Assembly: GCA_020344415.1 (NCBI GenBank)
Contig: CP070825.1
Location: forward strand, 3,463,721 to 3,527,720
DNA length: 64,000 bases
Source: Candidatus Aminicenantota bacterium
GTDB taxonomy: Bacteria > Acidobacteriota > Aminicenantia > Aminicenantales > Aminicenantaceae
Direction of reading: 5' to 3'
The stretch's first letter is position 1, and each line of letters opens with the position of its first letter. Made by a program: the position numbers and the translations under genes. Shown piece after piece: positions 1 through 8,019 of the stretch. A model generated the notes under the pieces. That model had not been told where the DNA came from. It made no database searches and worked only from the letters and a program-made list of their open reading frames with translations.

Positions 1-358
1 CAGAGACATCCACCGCCTGCACATACCACACATACTCCCCTCCATTCATCAACCGCTCCTCCGCAGATGGAGTCCACGATAACGCAGGTCCTCGTATCTC
101 TTTACTCAGTACAGGAGATACCATTGCCCCCATCTCTTCATATGACAGAGCTTCGGTGCTTACAGCCTCAAAGACTGCCACCTTGTACCCTGCGGCCCAT
201 GAGACCGCTGTCCAGCTGAAGGTCGGACAGCTCTGGCCTACAACAGCTGCTCCCATATCACTCCCAGGAGAAACTGCAACAGGTCCTCTCTCATAGCCAT
301 TCATACCTGTAAAGCTAAACACCAGAAATATGGAAATAAGTATGATTCTTTCTTTCAT
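1..358 (-). CDS. Secreted protein of unknown function, 3' end outside window
   Basis: The reading frame is open from an ATG at 358 down to the window edge, giving about 119 residues of a longer protein. The start is supported by a strong ribosome binding site (GGAGGGG) a few bases upstream. The N-terminus is a typical signal peptide (MKERIILISIFLVFSFTG). The mature part reads like a beta-sandwich, fibronectin-III or jelly-roll style module, with motifs such as CPTFSWTAVSWAAGYKVAVF and GGEYVWYVQAVD that recall Fn3-like strands around Trp/Tyr. It is probably periplasmic or surface exposed. A structured leader at 391-472 precedes it. I cannot name the family; the Fn3-like assignment is inference from strand pattern only. 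Confidence 0.75.
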   Translation of the reverse strand, partial: MKERIILISIFLVFSFTGMNGYERGPVAVSPGSDMGAAVVGQSCPTFSWTAVSWAAGYKVAVFEAVSTEALSYEEMGAMVSPVLSKEIRGPALSWTPSAEERLMNGGEYVWYVQAVDVS

Positions 359-390
359 ATCTTCCCCTCCTTGTCTGAGATTTTCTTATA

Positions 391-472
391 ATCCTAACCA
401 TCTCCCCTATGAGGCGTCCATACGCTAACAAGCGGCTCTTATATCTTAGGGAGGCCAGGCTGCCTGGTCTCC
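391..472 (-). promoter_or_regulatory. Structured 5' leader, copy 1 of a duplicated element
   Basis: This segment lies just upstream of the secreted-protein gene starting at 358. Read on the minus strand it begins with a hairpin (450-472; GGAGACCAG pairing with CTGGCCTCC), continues through an AAGATATAAGA stretch and reaches a CGCCTCA motif before the ribosome binding site. The same order of blocks occurs at 991-1064 upstream of the next secreted-protein gene. There is no T-run after the hairpin, so it does not look like an intrinsic terminator. It could be a cis-regulatory RNA or a duplicated promoter/leader; no known riboswitch consensus is recognised. Nothing else is visible in 359-521. Confidence 0.5.
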
Positions 473-521
473 ACGGGGCTCATTCTTTCTGATTGATCTA
501 CTATAAAGGTAATAAGCTTTT

Positions 522-959
522 TTATTTCTTCATACATTTACAACGGATACGCCAGTGTATAGGGCTATTGAGAGGAGCTTTTTTTGGTTTTGACGCCATA
601 TCCAAACACAATTCATCTTCAGCACAGGTTTCCTCGGGGATACAGATTTCACCAAAATCTGGCCGAATTACATTTATAACTTTCCATGCATCTGGCGGTG
701 CGTCCTTCTTAGGACATGGAATTACTAAATTAAATGGTCCATTTGAAGCAAATACTCCCCATGATGTGCCAAGAATCTTTTTGCCCTTGAGTAATCCAGC
801 AATGACTATTACTTGGTCAGGAATTGCTACATCACAATCGATAGTCTGGATGTCAAGAGTCCAATTTACTTGGAAATTAACCCATTTTTTTTTGCAAGCG
901 GCAAACATTAACAGAAATACAATGCAGATAGATACAAGGACTAATAATTTTCTATTCAT
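522..959 (-). CDS. Putative lipoprotein, unknown function
   Basis: A 145-residue protein with an N-terminal signal sequence ending at a Cys (LLMFAAC), followed by a lysine-rich start of the mature chain, which suggests a lipoprotein. The mature part contains about eight further Cys (for example IDCDV, VIPCPKK, ICIPEETC, LCLD, RCKC), which may form disulfides in the periplasm. The ATG at 959 is preceded by GGGAGGG. The gene sits between two secreted-protein genes and has its own copy of the structured leader at 991-1064. A plus-strand frame across the same bases is judged a shadow, because it has no signal or family features. I do not recognise a family. Confidence 0.72.
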   Translation of the reverse strand: MNRKLLVLVSICIVFLLMFAACKKKWVNFQVNWTLDIQTIDCDVAIPDQVIVIAGLLKGKKILGTSWGVFASNGPFNLVIPCPKKDAPPDAWKVINVIRPDFGEICIPEETCAEDELCLDMASKPKKAPLNSPIHWRIRCKCMKK

Positions 960-990
960 TCTTCCCTCCCTTTCATGAGAATTTTATTTA

Positions 991-1064
991 TCTGAACCGT
1001 CTCTCTGAGGCGGTTATCGCTCAGCATCTTTTATCTTATCGGGAGGCCAGCCTGCCTGGTCTCC
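991..1064 (-). promoter_or_regulatory. Structured 5' leader, copy 2 of a duplicated element
   Basis: This is the second copy of the leader seen at 391-472, here ahead of the lipoprotein gene starting at 959. The hairpin at 1042-1064 has a 9-bp stem (GGAGACCAG/CTGGCCTCC, minus strand). It is followed by AAGATAAAAGA and a second hairpin whose outer arms are 995-999 and 1011-1015 (AACCG/CGGTT) with CTC/GAG inside. On the minus strand a competing CTGAG/CTCAG pairing overlaps this second stem, so two conformations are possible. The function is unknown. Confidence 0.5.
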
Positions 1065-1094
1065 GCTTGCCTCTTCACTTTTCTTTAAAAAGTT

Positions 1095-1463
1095 CTATTT
1101 TTTCTTAGCTATTTCTTTTCTTATTTTTTCTTTTAAATCTATCAATGGCTGTTGCCACTCTGATGATTTTCTTAATTCCCAATATTTATTATTTGTAAGG
1201 TCTAAAATTACATTTCTCACAAATTGATCTTGATGCAATTTTTTGCTTTCATCTTTATAAACTTTAATTTTAACTTCTTTTTCTATTTCACTAATATATT
1301 CTTTTGTAATTTCATATCCTCTTTTTAATGTTTCGAGAGTTTCTCCATATACCTCTAGTTCCTTTAGCAGTTGCTCTTTATCTTCTTCTGGTGATTTTTC
1401 TTTATTAGGAAAACAACTGTCCATAAAGCTTTGTAATGTATATAAATTCAAATCTTGCTTCAA
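1095..1463 (-). CDS. Hypothetical charged helical protein
   Basis: A 122-residue, highly charged, Lys/Glu-rich protein with long predicted helices (LKELEVYGETLETLKRGYEI and a C-terminal KEKIRKEIAKKK) and no signal peptide or membrane segment, so it is probably cytoplasmic. The first usable start is a TTG at 1463 with only a weak purine stretch upstream, and the frame stays open further upstream without an ATG, so the true N-terminus is uncertain. It lies between the secreted-protein genes and the 347-residue membrane protein, all on the minus strand. No family is recognised. Confidence 0.55.
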   Translation of the reverse strand: MKQDLNLYTLQSFMDSCFPNKEKSPEEDKEQLLKELEVYGETLETLKRGYEITKEYISEIEKEVKIKVYKDESKKLHQDQFVRNVILDLTNNKYWELRKSSEWQQPLIDLKEKIRKEIAKKK

Positions 1464-1518
1464 ATATACTTCATCTCTGACCTGCCCCCCATCAATGTGC
1501 CACCTGCAAAGTTAAATT

Positions 1519-2562
1519 TTATTCTATCAGTTTACCAAACTTGCTTTTAAACTCTGGAACGCTCCAGAGTCCTTCTTTTTGAATATCTGTTAGGAATCCC
1601 TTGGTTAAAATTTCCTGCAGGTATTTCTTAAAAATCTCTGCTTCTTCCCCTTTCTGTGCAACTTCGGAAGCAACAAGGAATTCGCTTGCAGCATTCTCAA
1701 ATTCATTCAATTTCGCGTAAGCAAATCCGATTACGTAAGCTGCTTGCCAAAAATTCATTTTTAAACCCTGCGCAAGTTCAAATGAATTCCTGGCGTAATC
1801 AATCACTTTCTTGAAATCTTTCTTTGTCGAATAGACTCTGCTTCTATTATATTCAATCTTCACTTTTTCCTCGGGCGTAGCAATCTTATACCAATTATCG
1901 AAACATAGGAGAGCGTGGTCTAGATCCGTAATTGAGTAATAAAGACCGCACAGACGGTAAATTTCAACTTCCTCAAGGCGGGTTAGGCTCTTGGATTTAA
2001 AGAGTTTCTCCAGCCTCTCAATACTAGAGCCCCATTTCTTAAGAAATTGCTCCTCTTTTCCAGATGCCCAGTATAATGAACGTATCATTTTCGTATTTTC
2101 AATTTGAATTGATAGATCATCGGTGTATCTTGCAATCGCATCATCTACTAATATATCAATTTTAGGAATAAGAGAAGTTGAAATTGGAACGAGATCAAAG
2201 GAATCTTTTGTAAGCCCCTTAAACAAAAATAGTGTTAATTCTTTGCTACCCAAGGGGCTGATTTCATCCTCAGACAAAAATGATTTAAGATCATTTAAAT
2301 CATCTTTCTTGAGGTTAATGATAATATAGTCTTTAAGGTGATCTCGAAACGATTCTTCTTCCATCTTTAATTCTTCCAATTTTAATCCTTTATCAACAAT
2401 GTCTTTTTCAAGTTGTGCTTTTTTTTCGATTAAAGGTCCAGTTTTAAAAGCAATAAAAATAATTGCCACGCAGGCAATAACTGCAATGATTATCTGTATT
2501 ATAACAAGACGTGAAATCTTAAAATGTCTTTTATAAAGTATAATTTCATTTTCGGAATTCAT
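1519..2562 (-). CDS. Membrane-anchored TPR-like protein
   Basis: A 347-residue protein with a short cytoplasmic N-terminus, one hydrophobic membrane helix at about residues 18-41 (LVIIQIIIAVIACVAIIF), a charged coiled-coil stretch at about 45-75, and a helical C-terminal half. That half has TPR-like repeats, for example YYSITDLDHALLCFDNWYKI and AYAKLNEFENAASEFLVASE. The ATG is preceded by GGAGGAG placed inside the end of the upstream 79-residue gene, one base after its stop, so the two are translationally coupled. It probably acts as a scaffold or assembly factor at the inner membrane; this is inferred from architecture and no specific family is recognised. Confidence 0.75.
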   Translation of the reverse strand: MNSENEIILYKRHFKISRLVIIQIIIAVIACVAIIFIAFKTGPLIEKKAQLEKDIVDKGLKLEELKMEEESFRDHLKDYIIINLKKDDLNDLKSFLSEDEISPLGSKELTLFLFKGLTKDSFDLVPISTSLIPKIDILVDDAIARYTDDLSIQIENTKMIRSLYWASGKEEQFLKKWGSSIERLEKLFKSKSLTRLEEVEIYRLCGLYYSITDLDHALLCFDNWYKIATPEEKVKIEYNRSRVYSTKKDFKKVIDYARNSFELAQGLKMNFWQAAYVIGFAYAKLNEFENAASEFLVASEVAQKGEEAEIFKKYLQEILTKGFLTDIQKEGLWSVPEFKSKFGKLIE

Positions 2563-2563
2563 T

Positions 2564-2803
2564 TTATTCTCCTCCTGAATGAAGGATCTTAAAAATCTTA
2601 ATAATAACGCGACAGAGAATATACATAACTCCTAGAAGGCCAAGGCAAATTCCTGGAAACCGGACATAGCCCAAATTCTTAGGATCAAGAATGCCAGTAA
2701 GAACGCCATAAGTTACGCACGCAACAATAGCTAATAAACACAAACTAACTGTAGCAGCTAACATAAACAGGATTAAATCTTTAGAAGTCCACCCGTTTGG
2801 CAT
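2564..2803 (-). CDS. Small two-helix membrane protein
   Basis: A 79-residue protein with two strongly hydrophobic segments (about residues 9-35 and 48-70) separated by a short loop (DPKNLGYVRFPG), so it is a small integral inner-membrane protein. Its 3' end contains the ribosome binding site of the following TPR-like gene, which argues for a two-gene operon and joint function. The family is not recognised. The 152 bases upstream (2804-2955) hold no further gene. Confidence 0.65.
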   Translation of the reverse strand: MPNGWTSKDLILFMLAATVSLCLLAIVACVTYGVLTGILDPKNLGYVRFPGICLGLLGVMYILCRVIIKIFKILHSGGE

Positions 2804-2955
2804 AAAATTGCCTTATAAAGAATTTATATCTAAATTAGGTTACTTGGTTTAACAACTTTTGCTCTTTTATAGGTCCCTGAAAAAAATCTATCATTGGAGA
2901 TATTTAAAGTCAAGGATAAATTGTGGAAAATAAGAGATAACCCCTCTTTTCTATT

Positions 2956-3234
2956 TCAAAAAATTTCCTTTATTTCATAACTCTGTTGTCCTATCTTTTT
3001 ACACCATATTTCTTTAATACACGAAGGCGACATAGGATAATCCTGGACTTTCTTAATATCTTCATCCGTTATTTTATCAATCACAATTCTTATGAACCTC
3101 GTTTCATTCTTTCTCATACCGATGATACAGAAAGAAGAATTATCGGAAGGGACGATTTTATAGCCAATACGTTTTAAATCTAATATAGCCCTTTCTTTTG
3201 CTCTAACTAAGCGCTTCTTTATTGCTTTTTCCAT
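2956..3234 (-). CDS. Small hypothetical protein, possible PD-(D/E)XK-like fold
   Basis: A 92-residue basic protein. The layout of an N-terminal helix (KERAILDLKRIGYKIV), a strand with SDNSSFCIIGM, and a strand RFIRIVID followed by a helix and a second hydrophobic strand (IKEIWCKK) resembles the core of small PD-(D/E)XK nuclease-like proteins. The catalytic E-x-K position, however, reads R-I-V. It may therefore be an inactive or misassigned member. The ATG at 3234 has no strong ribosome binding site. It stands alone, divergent from the DUF465 gene. Confidence 0.5.
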   Translation of the reverse strand: MEKAIKKRLVRAKERAILDLKRIGYKIVPSDNSSFCIIGMRKNETRFIRIVIDKITDEDIKKVQDYPMSPSCIKEIWCKKIGQQSYEIKEIF

Positions 3235-3355
3235 TATAGTATTTTCATTAAATCAGCCCTCCCCAAACCTTGAATCCAAAATGTTAATAAGCTTTCGGCT
3301 GCTTGAATTTTACGCCGAATAAAGTCAATTATGAAATTACATTTTTCTCTCTTCC

Positions 3356-3380
3356 AAAAAAGGGGACTGTCCCCTTTTTT
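3356..3380. repeat. Dispersed palindrome A5-6/GGGGACTGTCCCC/T6, copy 1
   Basis: This is a perfect inverted repeat centred on GGGGACTGTCCCC and flanked by A-run and T-run. The same sequence occurs at 30462, 38172, 44171 and 52326. In either direction it resembles a rho-independent terminator. Here it lies in the divergent region between 3234 and 3460, not behind a stop codon. Confidence 0.8.
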
Positions 3381-3403
3381 GTGGATTTGATAAATCAAAT
3401 CTC
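3381..3403 (-). repeat. Degenerate REP-like palindrome
   Basis: GTGGATTTGATAAATCAAAT matches, with substitutions, the reverse complement of the REP-like unit TGTAGGGGCTTGATTCATCA seen at 25547, 32339, 34821, 43299 and 50658. It directly abuts the GGGGACTGTCCCC palindrome. Confidence 0.45.
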
Positions 3404-3411
3404 TTCATAAA

Positions 3412-3440
3412 TTGAAATAGGAAATTCGTTGTGATATTCT
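3412..3440 (+). promoter_or_regulatory. Candidate sigma-70 promoter of the DUF465-priA operon
   Basis: TTGAAA (3412-3417) and TATTCT (3435-3440) are separated by 17 bases. Transcription would begin near 3447, leaving only a very short leader that contains the GGAGG at 3447-3451 before the ATG at 3460. Confidence 0.4.
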
Positions 3441-3459
3441 TTCCGTGGAGGAAAACTCA

Positions 3460-3681
3460 ATGGAGGAAAAAGAGTTAAAAGAGTTAATGCTCGAAAAAAA
3501 CGAGGAGTTCAGGAAGGTTTACAAGCAGCATCAAAAGTTTGAGAAGGACCTTGAGAAGTTTAAGGAAAAGAGTTTCCTGACCGAGGATGAAAAGCTGAAA
3601 GAGAAGGAGTTGAAGAAAAAGAAACTTGCTTTGAAGGACAGGATGTACTTTATGATGACAGAATTCAGAAAATCTCTTTAA
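3460..3681 (+). CDS. DUF465 (YdcH-like) family protein
   Basis: A 73-residue, highly charged, helical protein. The C-terminal block KKLALKDRMYFMM is the hallmark of the DUF465/YdcH family (typically LKKEKLRLKDEI), and the length fits. The frame could start 15 bases earlier at a GTG, but GGAGG at 3447-3451 is properly spaced for the ATG at 3460, which I prefer. The family consists of small cytoplasmic coiled-coil proteins of unsettled function. It is the first gene of a plus-strand operon leading to the ASADH-like protein, msbA and priA. Confidence 0.8.
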   Translation: MEEKELKELMLEKNEEFRKVYKQHQKFEKDLEKFKEKSFLTEDEKLKEKELKKKKLALKDRMYFMMTEFRKSL

Positions 3682-3700
3682 ATTGAAGCCCTAGAGAAAA

Positions 3701-4717
3701 ATGAGTGAGAAAAAAAAGCTGAAGCTTGCCCTGGTCGGAACAGACTCCATGCGAGGGAATGAGATAAAAAATGTTTTTGGCCGGGAAAAATTCCCTCTTA
3801 AAGATATAGATTTTTTTGACCCGGATGTTAAGGAAGAATACAGCAAGCTGACTAATTTTCGAGAAGAGCCCAGAGTGATTCATCACGTTGATGAGGACTC
3901 GCTCCTCAGCGCTGATTTGGTTTTTTTAGCAGCAGCGAAGGAGGTCAATCGAAAATTTGGGATTCTTGCGCATAGGAAAAAGAGATTTCAGGCAATCGAT
4001 TTGAGCGAGACATTTAACACAGAAGAGAACGTACCTTTGGTTGTAGCGGGAGTGAATGATGAGATTATTTCAAAGGAAAAGCCCTCCCTAATTGCCAACC
4101 CTCATCCGGTGACTGTCGTTCTTTCTCATCTCTTCCATATAATCCTTAGGAAGTTTGGAATTTTGAAGGCCATTTCCTTTGTTCTTCAGCCTGCTTCAGC
4201 TTATGATGAACCAGGGATCAAAGAGCTGGCTAACCAGAGCTTTTCCCTGTTAAGCAGTTCATCCATGCCAAAGAAAGTGTTTAAGGACCAGATTGCGTTT
4301 AATGTTCTCTCTCATACCGAACCGCCCGATAAGAGAGGTTTTTATTCGTTGGAAAAACAGATTACATCAGAGGTACAAAGAGTTCTGGATAAGCCCGATT
4401 TTCCTTTTTTCTTATCGCTTGTCCAGGCTCCTGTGTTCCATACCTATTCCATAATGACCTATATCGAATTAAAGAAGAAACCTGGCATCTCAGGATTGAA
4501 GAATCTCTTCAAAGAATCTACTTTCTTCAAGCTTTCTCCGTCATCTGTATCCTCTCCAGCTTCGGTGGCAGGAAAGGATGAAATATTCGTCGGGCAAATA
4601 AAAAGAGAAGAGTCGCTTCCTAACAGCTTTTGGATCTGGACAGTAGCAGATAATTTGACAAGGGGTTCGGCTCTGAATGCCTTTGAGATTGCCAGGAAAA
4701 TCCACTCCTGTGGATAG
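3701..4717 (+). CDS. Aspartate-semialdehyde dehydrogenase-like protein lacking the catalytic Cys (USG-1-like)
   Basis: The 338-residue protein follows the aspartate-semialdehyde dehydrogenase fold: an N-terminal dinucleotide-binding strand (LALVGTDSMRG), a dimerisation/catalytic domain with QPASAYDEPGIKEL and a RVPVF..H-like segment (LVQAPVFHTYSIMTYIELKK), and the terminal SFWIWTVADNLTRGSALNA motif. The active-site NP-x-C-T motif reads NPHPVT (residues 133-138), so the nucleophilic Cys is missing, and the GxxGxxG loop is altered. It is therefore unlikely to reduce aspartyl phosphate. It resembles the non-catalytic USG-1 subfamily. It lies 8 bases before msbA in the same operon. Function unknown. 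Confidence 0.75.
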   Translation: MSEKKKLKLALVGTDSMRGNEIKNVFGREKFPLKDIDFFDPDVKEEYSKLTNFREEPRVIHHVDEDSLLSADLVFLAAAKEVNRKFGILAHRKKRFQAIDLSETFNTEENVPLVVAGVNDEIISKEKPSLIANPHPVTVVLSHLFHIILRKFGILKAISFVLQPASAYDEPGIKELANQSFSLLSSSSMPKKVFKDQIAFNVLSHTEPPDKRGFYSLEKQITSEVQRVLDKPDFPFFLSLVQAPVFHTYSIMTYIELKKKPGISGLKNLFKESTFFKLSPSSVSSPASVAGKDEIFVGQIKREESLPNSFWIWTVADNLTRGSALNAFEIARKIHSCG

Positions 4718-4725
4718 ATCTAACA

Positions 4726-6528
4726 ATGAAAGAAGTATTCGAACTCTTCAAACTCACACTTAGAGAGAGGAAAAGGCTTATCCTTGCTTTTGTTTTCATG
4801 GTCTTTGTCGCATTTTTTACTTATATTTTTGTCAACCTTGTCCAGCCTATCGTTGATAAGATGTTCCAGCTCGGCCCTCAGGTAGCTCCTGAAAAACCAC
4901 GTGTCATGGACATTATTTTCAGGAATCTCCATGTCACCGAGGAACAGCTAGTTCGATTCATTCCCTTGCTTTTAGTGATCGTTATTTTTGGCAAAGGGCT
5001 ATTTACATTTCTCTCTTCTTTTTTCATGAAATCCATCGGATTTAAAGTAGTCAAAAAAATGAGGGATGATCTTTTCGGACACATTATTCACCAGTCCTCT
5101 GATTATTTTGACAACGTGGCTACAGGCGAGCTCATGTCCCGTCTGACCAATGATGTCGATAAAATCCAGGAGGCAGTCTCAGGCAGCATGGGAGATCTCA
5201 TCCGGGAAATCTTTGTCCTTTTGGCCCTACTGATAGGGATATTTATCATAGATTGGCATCTGGCTTTAGTATCCCTGGTCATAGCTCCCCTGGCAGTTAT
5301 TCCTCTGATAGCTTTTAGCCGCCAGCTCAAAAAAAGGAGCACATCGAACCAAATTAGAATGGCTGATATTTACAGGTTCCTCCACGAAGCAATCACAGGG
5401 AATAAAATAGTCAAAGCTTTCACCATGGAAAAGTTAGAGATAAAGAAGTTTTTCAGGACCACACTGAACTACCTCAAAACAAGCATCAAACTGGCCTGGG
5501 TTGGAAGCTTGGCATCCCCTTTCATGGAATTCATGGGGGGAGTCGTCGGTGCTTTTATCCTTTTTGTCGGGACAAGCAGGATTGCCGAAGGATTCATCAG
5601 TCCGGGCGATTTCGGCGCCTATATTATAACTCTTTTCATGATGTATACTCCCATCAAACGCCTGAGCAGAGCCAATAACGTTATTCAGCAGGGGGTAGCC
5701 TGTTATCAAAGAGTGCAGGAGATTCTGAGCAACAAACCCCATATAGTCGATCATCCTCGCGCTTATCCTCTTCCTCCAGTTAAAGGAAAAGTGAAATTCG
5801 AAAACATCTCATTCAGCTACGACGAGATGAGGCCGGTCCTTTCGAATGTTAATTTTGAAGTCATGCCTACAGAAACAGTTGCTCTTGTTGGATTGAGCGG
5901 CGCAGGAAAAACGACGATCATCAACCTCCTTTCTCGTTTTTATGATCCTTCTTCTGGGAGAATTGCTATCGATGGTATTGATATTCGCGAGGTTACTCTG
6001 GCATCGCTTCGCTCCCAAATCGGACTCGTTACTCAGGAGCTCATTCTTTTCAACGACACAGTTCGGAATAATATAGCCTATGGCCTTGAAGAGATATCTC
6101 TGGAGGAAATAGTCAAAGCCGCCAAAGCAGCGAAAGCGCACGATTTCATAACAAAGCTTCCTCATGAGTATGATGCCCAGATCGGAGAGAAGGGGGCCTT
6201 GCTTTCCAGCGGGCAAAGACAGAGGTTGGCGATTGCCAGGGCATTGCTCAAGAACCCCCCGATTCTCATTCTGGATGAGGCCACTTCAGCCTTAGATTCT
6301 GAATCAGAAAGATTGATCCAGATCGCTCTGGCAAACGTCATGAAAGATAGAACCACTTTTGTAATTGCTCATCGTCTATCGACAATAATGAAGGCTGATA
6401 ATATTTTAGTGATTGATAAGGGCCGGATTGTTGAAACGGGAAATCATAAAGAACTCTGCAGGAAAAACGGAATCTATAAGAAACTATATGATTTACAGTT
6501 TCCTGAAGACAGAGAGGTGAAATATTGA
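4726..6528 (+). CDS. msbA: MsbA-type lipid A/lipid exporter, ABC transmembrane plus ATPase
   Basis: A 600-residue half-transporter. Residues about 15-310 form the six-helix ABC transmembrane domain, and about 345-590 the ATPase. Walker A is GLSGAGKTT (389-397), the signature is LSSGQ (493-497), and Walker B is ILILDEATSALD with D517/E518; the H-loop IAHRLST follows. Length and architecture match MsbA, which flips lipid A-core or phospholipid across the inner membrane, although general multidrug exporters share the fold. The coding end overlaps the TTG start of yicC by four bases. No lpx gene is adjacent, so the MsbA assignment rests on sequence alone. Confidence 0.85.
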   Translation: MKEVFELFKLTLRERKRLILAFVFMVFVAFFTYIFVNLVQPIVDKMFQLGPQVAPEKPRVMDIIFRNLHVTEEQLVRFIPLLLVIVIFGKGLFTFLSSFFMKSIGFKVVKKMRDDLFGHIIHQSSDYFDNVATGELMSRLTNDVDKIQEAVSGSMGDLIREIFVLLALLIGIFIIDWHLALVSLVIAPLAVIPLIAFSRQLKKRSTSNQIRMADIYRFLHEAITGNKIVKAFTMEKLEIKKFFRTTLNYLKTSIKLAWVGSLASPFMEFMGGVVGAFILFVGTSRIAEGFISPGDFGAYIITLFMMYTPIKRLSRANNVIQQGVACYQRVQEILSNKPHIVDHPRAYPLPPVKGKVKFENISFSYDEMRPVLSNVNFEVMPTETVALVGLSGAGKTTIINLLSRFYDPSSGRIAIDGIDIREVTLASLRSQIGLVTQELILFNDTVRNNIAYGLEEISLEEIVKAAKAAKAHDFITKLPHEYDAQIGEKGALLSSGQRQRLAIARALLKNPPILILDEATSALDSESERLIQIALANVMKDRTTFVIAHRLSTIMKADNILVIDKGRIVETGNHKELCRKNGIYKKLYDLQFPEDREVKY

Positions 6529-7403
6529 TCAAGAGCATGACAGGATTTGCAGAGAAAAGGTTCGATTCGAGGACTATCACAGCTAAATTCATTATCAGAA
6601 CTTTAAACCATCGCTTTTTAGACTGGAGCTATAGAGGAGCCCAGATTGGCGAGGTGGAGAACAGACTCAGAGCCATTTGTAAGAAAAAGCTTTACCGCGG
6701 TAAGGTTGATGTTTTTCTCGAATTGAGTTTCTTGGACCCCAGAGGCTGGGAGCTCCGTATCAATGAAAACATTTTGCAGGAGATTTTTTCCTCTCTGGAA
6801 AAATTCTCATCTGAAGGGGGTAAGAGTATTAATTTTTCAGTTGATAATTTATTTAGCATTCCGCATGTAGTGGAGCTAAAGAGGAAAAACTTAGGCAAGG
6901 GAGAGGCGGTCTTCTTGGAGAGATGTTTTGAGAAAACATTAGATGAGGTTCTGAAGGCAAGAATGAAAGAAGGGAAGGAGATAGCAAGGGAGATTCAGAT
7001 CCATATCCAGAATATAAAGAGAGTTGTAACTCGGGTCGAAAAACTAGCTAAAAAGCAGCCGGCTCTCATTAAAGAGAAGCTTAAGAATCAATTAAAAGAG
7101 CTTGGTAATGAAGCTTTCCTTTCAGAAGAGAAAATAGCAGAAGAGGCGGCCTATTATGCACAGAGATATGATATGGCTGAAGAAGTAGCGCGGCTGAAGT
7201 GTCACTTGGGTTATGCAAAGGAGCTAGTTTCTTTAAAAGCAGAAGAACCAGTAGGGAAGAAGCTGGATTTTCTGGCCCAGGAGCTCTATCGCGAGGCCAA
7301 TACCATAAATTCTAAGTCTCAGGATATAGAAATAACGAAGGGAAGCATAGCCATAAAAGGGGCGATAGAAAGCATTCGACAGCAGGTTCAGAATTTGGAA
7401 TAG
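6525..7403 (+). CDS. yicC: YicC/YloC family endoribonuclease
   Basis: A 292-residue member of the YicC family. It has the canonical N-terminus IKSMTGFA, the TLNHRFLD motif and the KLYRGKVDV segment (YicC N domain), and the C-terminal DUF1732 region with GKKLDFLAQELYREANTINSKS near the end. The start is a TTG at 6525 inside the msbA stop region, preceded by GAGGTG; the conserved N-terminus fits this start. Family members are reported single-strand endoribonucleases. The yicC-gmk order seen here is common in many bacteria. Confidence 0.93.
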   Translation: MIKSMTGFAEKRFDSRTITAKFIIRTLNHRFLDWSYRGAQIGEVENRLRAICKKKLYRGKVDVFLELSFLDPRGWELRINENILQEIFSSLEKFSSEGGKSINFSVDNLFSIPHVVELKRKNLGKGEAVFLERCFEKTLDEVLKARMKEGKEIAREIQIHIQNIKRVVTRVEKLAKKQPALIKEKLKNQLKELGNEAFLSEEKIAEEAAYYAQRYDMAEEVARLKCHLGYAKELVSLKAEEPVGKKLDFLAQELYREANTINSKSQDIEITKGSIAIKGAIESIRQQVQNLE

Positions 7404-7413
7404 GGAAAAAAAT

Positions 7414-8019
7414 ATGATTTTTATTATAACCGGACCATCTGGATGCGGAAAGACAACTCTCGTGAAGCGTGTCCTTGCAGAGATTAAAGATGTCCAGTTT
7501 GCGGTCTCTCATACAACTCGAAAGAAGAGACGTTCAGAGGAAGAGGGTAAGGATTATTATTTTATTTCTAAGGCAGAATTTAAGCAGATGATCCAAGAGG
7601 AGAGGCTGGCGGAATGGGCAGTTGTCCACGGCAGCTATTATGGGACATCGAGGATAGAAATCGAGAAAAAAGGCATGCAGGGAGATCTCCTTCTAGATAT
7701 AGATGTGCAGGGAGCCCAGCAGATGATGGAAAGGTACAAGAAAGCTATATTCATCTTTGTTGTTCCTCCCTCATCCAAAGAGCTTGAGAGAAGACTTAAA
7801 AAAAGAGGGGATGAGAGTCCTGATTCAATCAAGGGAAGACTCGAGTCTGCACAGAAAGAGATCAGATGTTATCATCAGTTTGGCTATATCGTCATTAATG
7901 ACGAACTGGACCATGCGGCCTTGGAGCTCAAATCCATTATCTTAAGCACAAGATCTCGCTTTGAGTCTCGCAAAAAGGAGCTCGTTCCTATTCTCCGGGG
8001 TTTTTCTGAAGACCTATGA
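7414..8019 (+). CDS. gmk: Guanylate kinase
   Basis: A 201-residue protein with the P-loop TGPSGCGKTT at about residues 6-15. It also has the GMP-binding SHTTRKKRRSEEEGKDYYF block, DIDVQGAQQM, and the KKRGDES lid region. It phosphorylates GMP to GDP in the cytoplasm. It begins 10 bases after yicC and overlaps coaBC by four bases (ATGA). The rpoZ gene that often sits between gmk and coaBC is absent here. Confidence 0.97.
   Translation: MIFIITGPSGCGKTTLVKRVLAEIKDVQFAVSHTTRKKRRSEEEGKDYYFISKAEFKQMIQEERLAEWAVVHGSYYGTSRIEIEKKGMQGDLLLDIDVQGAQQMMERYKKAIFIFVVPPSSKELERRLKKRGDESPDSIKGRLESAQKEIRCYHQFGYIVINDELDHAALELKSIILSTRSRFESRKKELVPILRGFSEDL

Noticed and set aside
493-978. Plus-strand frame of 161 codons
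   Set aside because: It covers the minus-strand lipoprotein gene, which has a signal sequence, lipobox-like Cys and a strong ribosome binding site; the plus frame has none.
391-1064. Cyclic-di-GMP (GEMM) or other known riboswitch in the duplicated leaders
   Set aside because: The GCAAAGCC and tetraloop-receptor features of GEMM are absent, and no TPP, cobalamin, SAM, glycine or fluoride consensus fits.
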